Below the pieces are notes generated by a model that made no database searches, had not been told where the DNA came from, and worked only from the letters and a program-made list of their open reading frames with translations. Shown here one piece after another: positions 15,797 to 25,146 of a stretch of DNA of 64,000 nucleotides. The stretch's first letter is position 1. Each line of letters opens with the position of its first letter. The position numbers were made by a program, and so were the translations under genes. The DNA comes from Bermanella sp036960565 (GTDB lineage Bacteria; Pseudomonadota; Gammaproteobacteria; Pseudomonadales; Oceanobacteraceae): assembly GCA_036960565.1 (NCBI GenBank), contig JBALXQ010000001.1:124001-188000 (forward strand), given 5' to 3'.

Positions 15797-18424
15797 CTAT
15801 ACAATGATACTAATATCGTCCAGGCTAATGCCTGTAGCATTATCCAGTTGAGCAAAATCTTCAAAAACACTATCGCCGTTTAAATCAATGGCCAGTAAAA
15901 TGTCGGTGCCGTCATCAAAAAGGCTTAACCAATCGTTTATATTTTCATTGGTCTGGGAGCCGGTGAGGTTAAACTCTAAAACATCATCAAGAAAACTAAA
16001 GTCTTTAATCACATCAACGGCGTTAAGATCGGTTTCGTTAAATGCAAAAACATCCATGCCGTCACCACCGGTTAAGGTATCCGTGCCCATGCCGCCGCTT
16101 ATGAGGTCATTGCCCATACCGCCATCAAGCTGGTTGTCTTGTTCGTTGCCAAAGAGGGTGTCGTCGTAATCTGTGCCCACCACGTTTTCGATGGATTTTA
16201 ATGAATCATAATCACCCTGTATGGTGACGTGGTTAATAAGGTCTACCTGAATCGGCCCGTGCGTTTGTGAATAATCCACGGTGTCGCTGCCGCCGCCACC
16301 GTCTAGGCTATCTGAGCCTTGATCGGCATAAAAAATATCGTTACCTGAACCGCCAGAAAGTACATCGTTACCTTCTCCGCCGTACAAGCTGTCATCACCA
16401 CTGCCGGCGCTTAGAATATCGTTGCCTGTTTCGCCGTCTAGAATGTCGTCACCACTGCCGCCGCCCAGCCAGTCGTTGCCGCTACCGGCTACTAAGTGGT
16501 CGTTATCGGAGCCACCGTATAAACTGTCGTTGCCATCACCACCGGCTAGGATATCGTCATTAGAGTCGCCGTATAAGATATCGCTGCCCGAGCCACCAAT
16601 TAAAGTGTCATTGCCGGTACCGCCATAGATCGTATCGTTATCCGATCCGCCCCATAACATGTCTTCGCCAGAGCCGCCGTTTAGGGAATCGTCGCCAGAA
16701 CTGCCTTTTAAGGCGTCATTGCCGCCTTCTCCTACCAGGGTGTCGTTATCTTTCCCGCCCCATAATTCATCATTTCCGCTACCGCCATTTAATTGGTCGT
16801 CGCCATCGCCGCCGGATAAATAATCGTTGCCAGAGCCGCCGTTTAGGGTGTCGCTGCCGTCATCCCCAATTAGGCTGTCATGGCCACTGCCGCCACTTAG
16901 AGTATCAACGCCGCTGCCACCGCCCAGTACATCGTTGCCTGAGCCACCATCTAGAATATCGTTATCCGAGCCGCCTTTTATGATGTCTTCGCCATCGCCA
17001 CCACTTAAATGGTCTGTACCTGAATCACCATATAAAAAGTCGTTACCTGAGCCGCCATCCAATGCATCGATGCCCGAGCCCCCTTTAAGGTTGTCATTGC
17101 CTATGTCGCCAAACAGGCTGTCGTTATCTGCGCCGCCGGTTAAGGTGTCGTCGCCGCTGTCACCACTTAACAAGTCGTTGCCTGAACCACCGTTTAATAT
17201 GTCGGTGCCAGCGCCACCTTCAAGGCCGTCATCGCCACTATCACCCGATAAAATATCGTCTCCCAAGCCGCCTTTTAATTGGTCGTTACCGCTGTTGCCG
17301 TTTAAAATGTCGTTATCGGTGCCACCGTATAATTCGTCATGACCTTCGCCGCCAGATAAAATGTCGTCACCCAGGTTGCCTTTTAATAGGTCGTTGCCTT
17401 CACCGCCATAGAGTTCATCGTTGCCAACCCCTCCATCCAAAATATCGTCGCCGGTATCGCCATGGATAAGGTCATCGCCAGCATCGCCCAGTAGCAGGTC
17501 GTCATCGACGCCACCGTATATTTTATCATTACCATTGCCGCCGTAAATTTGATCGTTCTCTTCAAAAGAAATAGGTTCATCTGAAACAATGTTCTTAAGA
17601 GAATTCTCTGCCAAAATATCAGCGTTGTTGGTGCCGACATCAACACTGAAAATAACGTCATTAAAATCTTCATCGCCACCGTTTAATAAGTCTTCAATGG
17701 CAAGAGTAATAATGCCATCGCCGGCGTTTATGATGCCAAAGGTATGGTCAAAGTTGTCTTGGTTTAAATTAAAATTCTCACCGTCACTGCCGGCCGCAGA
17801 ATGATAAACATCGCCCTTAACATGGGTTTGTTTGCCATGGCTGTTAGTGAACATCAATTCGGGGGCAGAATCTAAAATAGAGGCAGGGTCGCCGGATTCA
17901 TTAACAAACGATAAACCACCCTCGGAAAAATCCATGCGCTTATAGCCAGAGTTTTCGCTAAAGCCGTTGGCAATAATAAAGAAGCCAATTTGATCACCTG
18001 CACTAATGTCTAGGGTACTGCTGCTAACGCCACCCATTAGGTCGCCACCGGAACCTTCGGCACTGGCGTTGTTGAAATGAATTTGAATATCGCTAATGGT
18101 GCCATCGGCCCCGATCTTGTAGCTGCCTAGGGTATTTTTATAGCCCGCGTCTTCCGACTCAAAAGTAATGGAGCCGCTGTAGTCAGACCCCATGGTAAGG
18201 TCGGCCATATTAAGAAAAGGAAGGGAGCCGCCGCCATGTAAAATGTCATCACCATCTTGCCCAAAGATGACATCGTTACCCCAACCGCCCAGAATTAAAT
18301 CATCGCCACCCGCTCCCAGCAAAGAATCATCATCGCCCCTACCGGATAAATAGTCATGATCGTCAGTACCGGTGAGAGTGTCGGCTTCAGCTGTTCCAAT
18401 AAAGGTGTTAACTGCATGTGACAT
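15797..18424 (-). CDS. RTX (hemolysin-type calcium-binding) secreted protein
   Basis: 875 residues, acidic and glycine-rich. Residues about 20-68 hold a first RTX block (GGWGNDVIFGQDGDDILHGG). Residues about 80-275 form a DUF4114-like domain with GDQIGFFIIANGF and GGDEDFNDVIFSVDVG. Residues about 290-740 are a long array of GGxGxDxLx nonapeptides that fold as Ca2+-bound beta rolls. The C-terminus (DVFAFNETDL, VIKDFSFLDDVLEFNL) is a type I secretion target domain. There is no N-terminal signal peptide. The exporter and adaptor genes follow on the same strand. Likely a surface or matrix protein or adhesin; no enzymatic domain is visible. Confidence 0.9.
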   Translation of the reverse strand: MSHAVNTFIGTAEADTLTGTDDHDYLSGRGDDDSLLGAGGDDLILGGWGNDVIFGQDGDDILHGGGSLPFLNMADLTMGSDYSGSITFESEDAGYKNTLGSYKIGADGTISDIQIHFNNASAEGSGGDLMGGVSSSTLDISAGDQIGFFIIANGFSENSGYKRMDFSEGGLSFVNESGDPASILDSAPELMFTNSHGKQTHVKGDVYHSAAGSDGENFNLNQDNFDHTFGIINAGDGIITLAIEDLLNGGDEDFNDVIFSVDVGTNNADILAENSLKNIVSDEPISFEENDQIYGGNGNDKIYGGVDDDLLLGDAGDDLIHGDTGDDILDGGVGNDELYGGEGNDLLKGNLGDDILSGGEGHDELYGGTDNDILNGNSGNDQLKGGLGDDILSGDSGDDGLEGGAGTDILNGGSGNDLLSGDSGDDTLTGGADNDSLFGDIGNDNLKGGSGIDALDGGSGNDFLYGDSGTDHLSGGDGEDIIKGGSDNDILDGGSGNDVLGGGSGVDTLSGGSGHDSLIGDDGSDTLNGGSGNDYLSGGDGDDQLNGGSGNDELWGGKDNDTLVGEGGNDALKGSSGDDSLNGGSGEDMLWGGSDNDTIYGGTGNDTLIGGSGSDILYGDSNDDILAGGDGNDSLYGGSDNDHLVAGSGNDWLGGGSGDDILDGETGNDILSAGSGDDSLYGGEGNDVLSGGSGNDIFYADQGSDSLDGGGGSDTVDYSQTHGPIQVDLINHVTIQGDYDSLKSIENVVGTDYDDTLFGNEQDNQLDGGMGNDLISGGMGTDTLTGGDGMDVFAFNETDLNAVDVIKDFSFLDDVLEFNLTGSQTNENINDWLSLFDDGTDILLAIDLNGDSVFEDFAQLDNATGISLDDISIIV

Positions 18425-19070
18425 GGTTTTACCTCGGTGCAGTCTTCCCTGGCAAAAAGGCGCTCATTTCAGCATTAATTGGCTATTGGCCTGACTCAAT
18501 AGAAATTTATTGATTTAAAAAATATTTTTTAAAAACTAAATTAACAGTAAATTGTCTACGTAGGCATCTATAAAATTTTACAATAGAAGTGAGTAAAGTA
18601 CAGGTAAAAAAGAGTGAATATGCTTAGCCAATAAACTAAAAAGTGTTAAAAACAAACTCCTTAATGGTTAAAGGGTTTACTAGTTTAAATCGTTATTTAG
18701 GCCGCTATCTATTAGCTGAAACTTTTATAATGTTATTTGATCTTTTAATAGCTCGAATTAAAGCAAACTCGAAAGAGCGAGCTTTGTATTGATAGTCACT
18801 TTAAAGTGATACAGCGCCGTGGCGCCATTCAAGCTGTATTATAAGCTTTCCCTATGAATTTCTTGCTAAAGGTCAATCTACTAGGGTTGCAATGGTAATT
18901 CTAGCGTCAGAGTCTTTTACTGTTTACGGGGTTAATTAACGATTCTTAATGTGGAATTGAACATTCCTGAATGATGGGTTTCTGTTAAGATCACGGCATG
19001 TTACAAAACACCATACTGGGCATCTATTAATATTGGGGCGACAGTAAGCGTTGAGCTAATGGTTGGCCCC
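18425..19070. other. Upstream region of the RTX operon, no gene seen
   Basis: About 650 AT-rich bases between the RTX start and the next plus-strand genes. It should carry the promoter of the RTX operon (minus strand); GAGG about 10 bases before the RTX ATG is its ribosome site. I see no convincing gene, strong hairpin or repeat. Confidence 0.5.
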
Positions 19071-19157
19071 ATGAAAAATTACAATACTATCACGACACGC
19101 GCTTATTTTGGTGGATATGAAAGTATGACTAAAACGACATTGGATATTTTTAAATGA
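19071..19157 (+). CDS. Possible 28-residue upstream peptide
   Basis: MKNYNTITTRAYFGGYESMT and eight further residues, with its stop overlapping the start of the next gene as ATGA (19154-19157). The overlap would allow translational coupling. There is no clear ribosome site, so it may be fortuitous. Confidence 0.25.
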   Translation: MKNYNTITTRAYFGGYESMTKTTLDIFK

Positions 19158-19825
19158 GATCTGCTTTATTAATTGGGGCCACTGGCCTTACCGGTAATCA
19201 CTGTTTAAATATCTTGCTGAACGATGATGAATACCAAAGCGTTACCGTGTTAACGCGCCGCTCACTCGATATTAATCATAAAAAACTGACTCAGCATGTG
19301 ATTGATTTTGATAAGTTAGAAGCCGCAAGCCACCTTATAAAAGCAGATGATATTTTCTGTTGCCTAGGCACCACCATTAAAACAGCAGGCTCGAAACAAG
19401 CATTTCGTAAAGTGGATGTGGAGTATCCAAAAGTCATCGCCAAAATTGCCGCACAAAATGGCAGTGAACAGTTTTTGGTGATCAGCGCGCCTGAATCCAA
19501 TAGCAAGTCTTTGTTATTTTATGGCCGCGCCAAAGCCGAGATGGAACATGCGATAGGCCAGATTCCTTTTAAGGGTGTTTACATTTTTAGGCCAAGTTTG
19601 TTGGTGGGTGAACGCGCTAAATACCGTTTGGCTGAAGGCACTGCCATTAAGTTATTCACGGCATTACCCTGGTTATTGTCTGGCTCTTTAAAGAAATTTC
19701 GCCCCATTGAGGCTAAGGCGGTGGCCACTGCCATGGTAGTGGCAGCTAAATCAATGCCCGCCGGATTACAGTTATACCAATCCGACCAAATACAAGAAAT
19801 TTCTAACTCAGGTAAATTAGTTTAG
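19154..19825 (+). CDS. NAD(P)-binding protein, TIP30/HTATIP2-like short-chain dehydrogenase relative
   Basis: 223 residues. The Rossmann motif ALLIGATGLTGNHCLNILL opens the protein; DIFCCLGTTIKTAGSKQAFR, then DVEYPKVIAKIAAQNG, then YGRAKAEMEHAI (the Tyr-x3-Lys catalytic pair of the SDR superfamily) and IFRPSLLVGER follow. This order matches the TIP30-like group of atypical SDRs. Cytoplasmic; substrate unknown. Neighbours give little help: a MAPEG protein gene follows on the same strand 135 bases later. Confidence 0.85.
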   Translation: MRSALLIGATGLTGNHCLNILLNDDEYQSVTVLTRRSLDINHKKLTQHVIDFDKLEAASHLIKADDIFCCLGTTIKTAGSKQAFRKVDVEYPKVIAKIAAQNGSEQFLVISAPESNSKSLLFYGRAKAEMEHAIGQIPFKGVYIFRPSLLVGERAKYRLAEGTAIKLFTALPWLLSGSLKKFRPIEAKAVATAMVVAAKSMPAGLQLYQSDQIQEISNSGKLV

Positions 19826-19960
19826 CTCTAGTTTTAGCTCTAATTTTAGTGGTGATCAGCGCTCAACGACGATGTCATTAAGTTTTATGGTTAGTGCCAT
19901 GGTCGCTTGGTGAATGTTGCAGTACTATCATCCAGCTTAAAAAAACAACAAGGCAATATT

Positions 19961-20386
19961 ATGATCGATAAAGAAATTCTACTTCCGGTTTTCACCTTAG
20001 TAGCATGGTCCATGATTATGTGGGTGTGGATGTACTTAACGCGTATACCTGCCATAAAGGCAGCCAAGATGGAGTTAGACCCGCACGCAGCTTATGGTTC
20101 ACAAATGGCTAGCCTGCCAGCCAATGTGCGTTGGAAGGCCGACAATTATAACCATTTATTAGAGCAGCCAATTTTATTTTATGCGCTGGCCGTATCCTTA
20201 GCGGTGTTGGGTGAGGGCAGTGGTGTTAATTTGTATCTGGCCTGGGCTTATGTAGGAATTCGAGTTATTCACAGTGTGTTTCAAGCTTGTATTAATATTA
20301 TTGAATTAAGATTTGCATTGTTTGCCCTATCTAACGTGCCATTGTTTGCGTTAACGTTTAATGGCATGAAAAGCTTTTTAAGTTAA
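19961..20386 (+). CDS. MAPEG-family membrane protein
   Basis: 141 residues from ATG 19961 (AAGG upstream); a longer frame from 19907 adds non-family residues. Four membrane segments and the MAPEG signature region: VRWKADNYNHLLEQPILFYA, then AWAYVGIRVIHSVFQACIN. MAPEG proteins include glutathione S-transferases and eicosanoid enzymes; bacterial members of this type are mostly uncharacterised. A Rho-independent terminator follows. Confidence 0.85.
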   Translation: MIDKEILLPVFTLVAWSMIMWVWMYLTRIPAIKAAKMELDPHAAYGSQMASLPANVRWKADNYNHLLEQPILFYALAVSLAVLGEGSGVNLYLAWAYVGIRVIHSVFQACINIIELRFALFALSNVPLFALTFNGMKSFLS

Positions 20387-20443
20387 GACGCATTTAATTC
20401 TATAATAAATGGCTCGTATTTTTTACGAGCAATAGTAGGTTAT

Positions 20444-20471
20444 AAAGGGCTATTGTCCATAGCCCTTTTCT
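20444..20471 (+). terminator. Rho-independent terminator after the MAPEG gene
   Basis: AAAGGGCTAT-tgtcc-ATAGCCCTTT, a perfect 10-bp stem followed by TCTTT. A second small hairpin (GCTCGTA/TACGAGC) lies just upstream at 20412-20430. Confidence 0.75.
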
Positions 20472-20490
20472 TTAGGTATTCACTTTTAAT

Positions 20491-20979
20491 ATGGTAACTT
20501 ACATGCTGTTTTTTTATGAATATACTAGGAAAAAGGCCATTATTGTTGTTTTGTTAAATATGTTAATAGTCGCATTCTATTTATATTTGTTTGAAACATA
20601 CGCAGTAAAATTACCTGAATTCTCAGGTCTTTCGGTATTAATGACTAATGTAGCCATTACCATTGAACTCATTTTATTCGGCTATATTCTCTGGCGTTTA
20701 ACCAAACCCAGTGGTTTTATCGTTAGCGTTACGAATGACAGATTTAAAATTGAACACCCTACCAGTAGTGGCTTTTGTATAGATGTTAGCCCAAGTGATA
20801 TTAGCAGAATCACCCATGCCGTTAACCATAACTCCGAGGGAACTATGGCCTTTAAAAGGGTGTGGCTAAAAAGTGGTGAAAGTTTTGAAATTTGTAGGAA
20901 CTATAATTACTCTTTGAAGAAAATGTATGCGGCGCTTAAGCAGGCGAATCCTTTGATAGAGTTTCCGAAAAAGTTTTAG
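20491..20979 (+). CDS. Membrane protein with a soluble C-terminal domain
   Basis: 162 residues. Two membrane segments (about residues 15-35 and 50-70), then about 90 soluble residues beginning SGFIVSVTNDRFKIEHPTSS, with alternating hydrophobic strands and a final helix YNYSLKKMYAALKQANP. This resembles small PH-like domains attached to two-helix membrane anchors, but I cannot name a family. A start at the second Met (residue 5) is possible. It stands alone, with a terminator ahead. Confidence 0.6.
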   Translation: MVTYMLFFYEYTRKKAIIVVLLNMLIVAFYLYLFETYAVKLPEFSGLSVLMTNVAITIELILFGYILWRLTKPSGFIVSVTNDRFKIEHPTSSGFCIDVSPSDISRITHAVNHNSEGTMAFKRVWLKSGESFEICRNYNYSLKKMYAALKQANPLIEFPKKF

Positions 20980-21257
20980 TAGTTGCAGGCAGTTAAAGCA
21001 AAGACATCTAGCATTAGATGACACTGCAGGAACATGGCTTATATCAGCTCTTACGTTATATTCAATACGATTATTTAAAAATTTACGCCCATTTCTCTTT
21101 AGTTTATATCAATAACCACATTAAGTTTACAGCCTGCCAGACCCGCCATCCTTATTTAAAGCTACAGTATCTTCACCTTTGCATTTTATTTTAACAAAGG
21201 GTGATACTTACTCTAATTCTCTTGCTAAAAAATATAGGCAGCAAGTCTTTTTTGCAT
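20980..21257. other. Intergenic region with hairpins
   Basis: CATCTA-gcat-TAGATG lies near 21006-21021. A longer imperfect hairpin pairs GTATCttCACCTTTG (21167-21181) with CAAAGGGTGATAC (21195-21207). Either could end transcription from the membrane-protein gene. No gene seen. Confidence 0.4.
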
Positions 21258-21294
21258 GGTGACATTAGGTGACAAAACTCTAACTGAGGTGACG
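21258..21294 (+). promoter_or_regulatory. Phased GGTGACA direct repeats upstream of the amine oxidase gene
   Basis: GGTGACA at 21258 and 21268 and GGTGACG at 21288, so copies are 10 and 20 bases apart, on one face of the helix. A TATAAA possible -10 element follows at 21301. The same spacing recurs at 25045-25081. OmpR-type regulators bind direct repeats at about this spacing, and one is encoded between the two sites. Confidence 0.65.
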
Positions 21295-21357
21295 GAAGCC
21301 TATAAAAATATGCGCTCTAATTAGACCTTCTTATTTAGATACAGGAAAGTTGGCTTT

Positions 21358-22731
21358 ATGACTCATTACCGATTAGATATCCTTTTGGTTTTCATCAGTC
21401 TGGTACTTTTTGGTTGTGGCGGAAATGATTCTTCTGCCGATGATGAAAAGCAAAATATTAAGTCCGTGGTTGTGGTTGGAGCTGGCATCTCAGGCTTACG
21501 AGCCGCGAGCATGCTAAAAGAAGCAGGCTTAGCCGTTACTGTGTTGGAGTCAAGGGATCGCCTTGGTGGGCGTTTGTGGACAGACCGAAGCATGGATGGT
21601 GTGGCGCTGGATTTAGGGGCTAGCTGGATACATGGTATTGACGGAAATCCTCTCTATGATTTTACCCAAAGTATAAGTGTCGATACCATTGAATGGAATT
21701 ACAGCAGTTTCGCTGCATATGAAGCTGATGGCGTCGTCAGCCCCATCAGCGCTTGGGATGAACTAAATTTTATAGAGATTCTCACCGCTCGTGCTGGGCA
21801 GATGCCATTGAACTTACAAACCAGCATACAAGATATAATTGATGCTTCCTTACAAGCAGGTGAGTTGGATAGCTACACTGAAAATCAGATCAAATTTTTA
21901 ACCGTTTCTGCGCTCGAAGGTAATTTTGCTATAGATACAAGCGCGCTGTCTTATCAAGCGGCCACCGAAGGTGAAAACGGTTTTGGGGACCCTGAAGTTG
22001 TTTTCCCCAAAGGATATGATCAATTAACAACGGCGCTGGCTATAGGGGTTGATGTTCGACTAAATTCAGTCGTCACCAGTATCGACTACACCCAAGAAGG
22101 TGTTGTTATCACAACCAGCGATAAAAGAACGTTTTCAGCCGATGCCGTGTTAATAACCGTGCCGTTAGGCGTTCTTAAAAAAGACATTATTAAATTTAGT
22201 CCAGCGCTTCCAACCGAAAAACAAATTGCGGTAGATGCTATTGGAGTGGGGGTGTTAAACAAAGTCTACCTTCGTTTTCCGACCATTTTTTGGCAAGATG
22301 AAATCAACAATATTGGTTACGTGAGTGAAACAAAAGGTAACTTTGCCACATGGTTTAACCTCACGGAGCAAACTGGTGAGCCCATTCTTCTGGCTCTCAC
22401 CTATGGTGAATTTGCTATTGCACTAGAGAGTTTGAGCGATGAAGAAATTATTGAATCAGCTATGGTCGTGCTAAGAGCAATGTACGGCGATGAAATTCCT
22501 GCGCCAACTGACTATTTAACAACACGTTGGTTACAGGACCCCCACAGTTTTGGCTCATATTCCGGAATCAAGCTTGGATCCGTTCCGAGTATGCGTAAAG
22601 ACCTGGCTAAACCTATTAATAATAGGCTGTTTTTTGCAGGCGAAGCCACAAGTTCAAAATACCCAGAAAGTGTGCATGGTGCTTTTTTATCTGCGGAACG
22701 GGAAGCTAAAAGGATTATTTCATTACAATAG
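21358..22731 (+). CDS. Lipid-anchored flavin-containing amine oxidase
   Basis: 457 residues. Signal peptide with lipobox LFGC (Cys20). The FAD-binding Rossmann motif VVVVGAGISGLRAASMLKEA is followed by VTVLESRDRLGGRLWT and the GASWIHGIDGNPL block typical of monoamine and polyamine oxidases. The C-terminal FAD motif NRLFFAGEATSSKYPESVHG is intact. Such enzymes oxidise amines to aldehydes with H2O2 release; a lipid anchor would place it in the envelope, which is less usual. It precedes a two-component system and shares an upstream direct-repeat operator with the hydrolase gene at 25147. Confidence 0.85.
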   Translation: MTHYRLDILLVFISLVLFGCGGNDSSADDEKQNIKSVVVVGAGISGLRAASMLKEAGLAVTVLESRDRLGGRLWTDRSMDGVALDLGASWIHGIDGNPLYDFTQSISVDTIEWNYSSFAAYEADGVVSPISAWDELNFIEILTARAGQMPLNLQTSIQDIIDASLQAGELDSYTENQIKFLTVSALEGNFAIDTSALSYQAATEGENGFGDPEVVFPKGYDQLTTALAIGVDVRLNSVVTSIDYTQEGVVITTSDKRTFSADAVLITVPLGVLKKDIIKFSPALPTEKQIAVDAIGVGVLNKVYLRFPTIFWQDEINNIGYVSETKGNFATWFNLTEQTGEPILLALTYGEFAIALESLSDEEIIESAMVVLRAMYGDEIPAPTDYLTTRWLQDPHSFGSYSGIKLGSVPSMRKDLAKPINNRLFFAGEATSSKYPESVHGAFLSAEREAKRIISLQ

Positions 22732-22998
22732 CCATTAGCACCGATAGCACGCAAATCTGATCATATTGAGAAGAACGTTCTTCAGCTACAAGGTGACGGC
22801 TAACCTGGTATTAATGATTAATAGCTCAACCCTGCTCATGTTAAACCAGAGGGATGACACAGCCCTTTTAGACCTAGGCTCTGATGAAGAAAAGGAGTGC
22901 GGGCTTACATAAGGGCACAGGCTTAGATTCGGAATTTACGATTGCCACTTAAACCTATAACATCATCTATAAACTGACGTATAAAAAGGGATGCTTCA

Positions 22999-23724
22999 TT
23001 GACAAGTGGAGCAGAAAATTGGGCAGAGATAGTGATCCCCATGCAAGAGATAATTAGCGTACTGGTAGTAGAAGACGATCAACGCATTGCTAAGCTACTA
23101 GCGCAGCTACTGCGATCAGAAGGTTATGCGGTTAGCAGTGTCAGTGATGGCGCCGCGGCTGTTGATGCGATAAAAGCCTCACCACCGGATTTAGTGATAC
23201 TCGATTTAATGCTGCCCAAGTTAGATGGTGTGGAAGTCTGTCAAGCGGTGCGACCGCAGTTTCAAAAACCTATATTGATGCTTACCGCTCATGAAGATGA
23301 TATTTATGAAGTGACAGCACTAAAGGCAGGGGTAGATGATTACGTGACCAAACCAATTCGACCGCATATATTGTTGGCTCGAATGGAAGCGTTGTTACGA
23401 CGTACTCATATAATCACTAACAAACTGATGGTGGCTGGGTTAGAGATTGATCATAGTAAGCGCAGCGTAATGCAAAATGGCGCTCCTATAGATTTCAGTG
23501 ACTCCGAATTTGAATTATTGTGGAGCTTGGCCCATCGAGCAGGCCAAGTCATACCGCGAGATATGTTGTTTCAAGGCGTTCGCAATAAAGACTACGATGG
23601 TTTGGACCGCTCTATCGATATGCGGATATCCAAGCTAAGAAAAAAATTGGGAAAACACAATCCAGAGCACGAGTACATACGCACTATTCGCAATGTGGGA
23701 TATCTCTTTATCAAGGAAACTTGA
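22999..23724 (+). CDS. OmpR/PhoB-family response regulator
   Basis: 241 residues if the TTG at 22999 is used (AAGGGA site at good spacing); an ATG at 23041 would give 227 and starts right at the receiver domain. The receiver has VLVVEDDQRIAKLL, the phospho-acceptor in VILDLMLPKLDGVEV, and KPIRPHILLARMEALLRR. The winged-helix output (about 140-240) ends with YIRTIRNVGYLFI. Closest in style to RstA. It lies 27 bases upstream of the kinase gene. A single GGTGACG at 22792 lies upstream, like the repeats of the flanking genes, so autoregulation is possible. Confidence 0.88.
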   Translation: MTSGAENWAEIVIPMQEIISVLVVEDDQRIAKLLAQLLRSEGYAVSSVSDGAAAVDAIKASPPDLVILDLMLPKLDGVEVCQAVRPQFQKPILMLTAHEDDIYEVTALKAGVDDYVTKPIRPHILLARMEALLRRTHIITNKLMVAGLEIDHSKRSVMQNGAPIDFSDSEFELLWSLAHRAGQVIPRDMLFQGVRNKDYDGLDRSIDMRISKLRKKLGKHNPEHEYIRTIRNVGYLFIKET

Positions 23725-23751
23725 GCATAAAGGGATATAACGGAACCATCT

Positions 23752-25032
23752 ATGAAATCACTTTTTGTTGCATTGTATCTTGCCATCATGGGAAGTTTGC
23801 TTGTTGTAATGCTTTCAATTGAAGCTTTACAAAATTTTCATTACGAAGAAGAAATCGGTACGGACTACCTTAATATTGGACAGGCCGTAGCAGAATTAGC
23901 TAAAAAACTTTCGATAGATTCTCCCCAGGCATTGTCCGAAAATATTCAATGGTTAACGCAAAATTTTGAAATTATCCATAAAGCTGAACTGGTCAATAAA
24001 ACCGGTAATGTCATTCAAAATGAAAAAATGGCAAAAATAGAATCCTTCGTATTTGAGGAAACCAGTGATAGTGTGCAAGTTTTAGTACCTTTAAATACCT
24101 CCCAATCGCTTCGGATTAATTTTGTTGACGCTTATTCATCTGAATACAGTTTCACTTATTATCTGGGAGTGATCTCTATTTACGCTAGCATGGCGGTGGT
24201 TATATTTCTGATTACCAGGATGCTTTATCGCTATTTGGAACGGCTACGTCATATGGCGGCTGCGGTAGCCTCAGGTGATGACCACATCAGCCTCCCCAAT
24301 AGTTTTATTCAACCCCTGCATCAATTAAATCAAGATATGAACCATATGGTGCTCGAGCTAAAACAAAAAACAGATGAGAACCATCTGCTGACCGCCGCCA
24401 TTCATCATGAACTTAGAATACCTTTAACGCGATTAAGACTTGCTTTGGATATGGTGCAACGGAGCCCAAAAGAAGATCCAGAGCGTGACAATCTGTTAGC
24501 CGATATGGATGAAGACTTAGATGATTTTAGCGTTTTAATGGAGGATATCCTGACCATATCCAGATTGAGAATTCGTTCAAACCCAATTGAAAAAACTGTA
24601 CTTTCAGTTACCGATATGGTGACAAAACTCTGCCGAGAAGAATCCAGAAACAGTAAAGACATTTGTATTGAGACTCAATTTAATATGCCATTTATGCTTG
24701 AATTTAATCGGCGGCTAATGGAAAGAGCGATCCATAATTTAATCACTAACGCTGTTAAGTATGCTAATCAACGAGTTAGGGTTTCTACCCAAATAGAATC
24801 CCATCAAGCTTTACTGATCATCGAAGACGATGGTGATGGCATACCGCAAGAAGAGCATACTAGTGTATTTACGCCATTCTATCGGCTGGATAATAGCCGT
24901 TCGCGAAATAGTGGTGGTGTGGGGTTGGGTTTGGCGATTGTCCAATTAGTCATAGAGCAAAGTAAAGGAAAGATAACGATTGAGCAAAGTGATTTGGGTG
25001 GCGCTAAGTTTATTGTTCAATGGAATCAATAA
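23752..25032 (+). CDS. Sensor histidine kinase (RstB-like)
   Basis: 426 residues. Membrane segments near residues 3-20 and 138-158 flank a periplasmic sensor domain of about 115 residues. A HAMP region follows (YLERLRHMAAAVASGDD). The H-box is AAIHHELRIPLTRLRLALDM, the N-box LMERAIHNLITNAVKYANQ, and G-boxes include IIEDDGDGIPQEE and GGVGLGLAIVQLVIEQ. All catalytic motifs are present. It pairs with the response regulator directly upstream. The signal is unknown; the flanking amine oxidase and hydrolase genes are the likely targets. Confidence 0.88.
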   Translation: MKSLFVALYLAIMGSLLVVMLSIEALQNFHYEEEIGTDYLNIGQAVAELAKKLSIDSPQALSENIQWLTQNFEIIHKAELVNKTGNVIQNEKMAKIESFVFEETSDSVQVLVPLNTSQSLRINFVDAYSSEYSFTYYLGVISIYASMAVVIFLITRMLYRYLERLRHMAAAVASGDDHISLPNSFIQPLHQLNQDMNHMVLELKQKTDENHLLTAAIHHELRIPLTRLRLALDMVQRSPKEDPERDNLLADMDEDLDDFSVLMEDILTISRLRIRSNPIEKTVLSVTDMVTKLCREESRNSKDICIETQFNMPFMLEFNRRLMERAIHNLITNAVKYANQRVRVSTQIESHQALLIIEDDGDGIPQEEHTSVFTPFYRLDNSRSRNSGGVGLGLAIVQLVIEQSKGKITIEQSDLGGAKFIVQWNQ

Positions 25033-25044
25033 AATAACCTCTTA

Positions 25045-25081
25045 GGTGACATAAGGTGACAAACCGAAAGTTGGGCTGACA
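25045..25081 (+). promoter_or_regulatory. Phased GGTGACA direct repeats upstream of the lipoprotein hydrolase gene
   Basis: GGTGACA at 25045 and 25055 and GCTGACA at 25075, with the same 10- and 20-base offsets as at 21258-21294. The last copy ends 65 bases before the hydrolase start; the corresponding distance at the oxidase gene is 63. Confidence 0.65.
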
Positions 25082-25146
25082 GTGTTGGTTAGTTAATTGG
25101 AATACGATATCAGTATTGTAAATTAACACACCAAAGGTACCCAATA

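Noticed and set aside
16267..17342. Long open frames on the plus strand opposite the RTX gene
   Set aside because: They are shadows of the repeated GGxGxD coding sequence: proline- and serine-rich repeats without ribosome sites or family similarity.
15797..18424. Short regular DNA repeats that might look like a CRISPR array
   Set aside because: The periodicity is that of RTX nonapeptides (27 bases) within one open frame; there are no unique spacers or cas genes.
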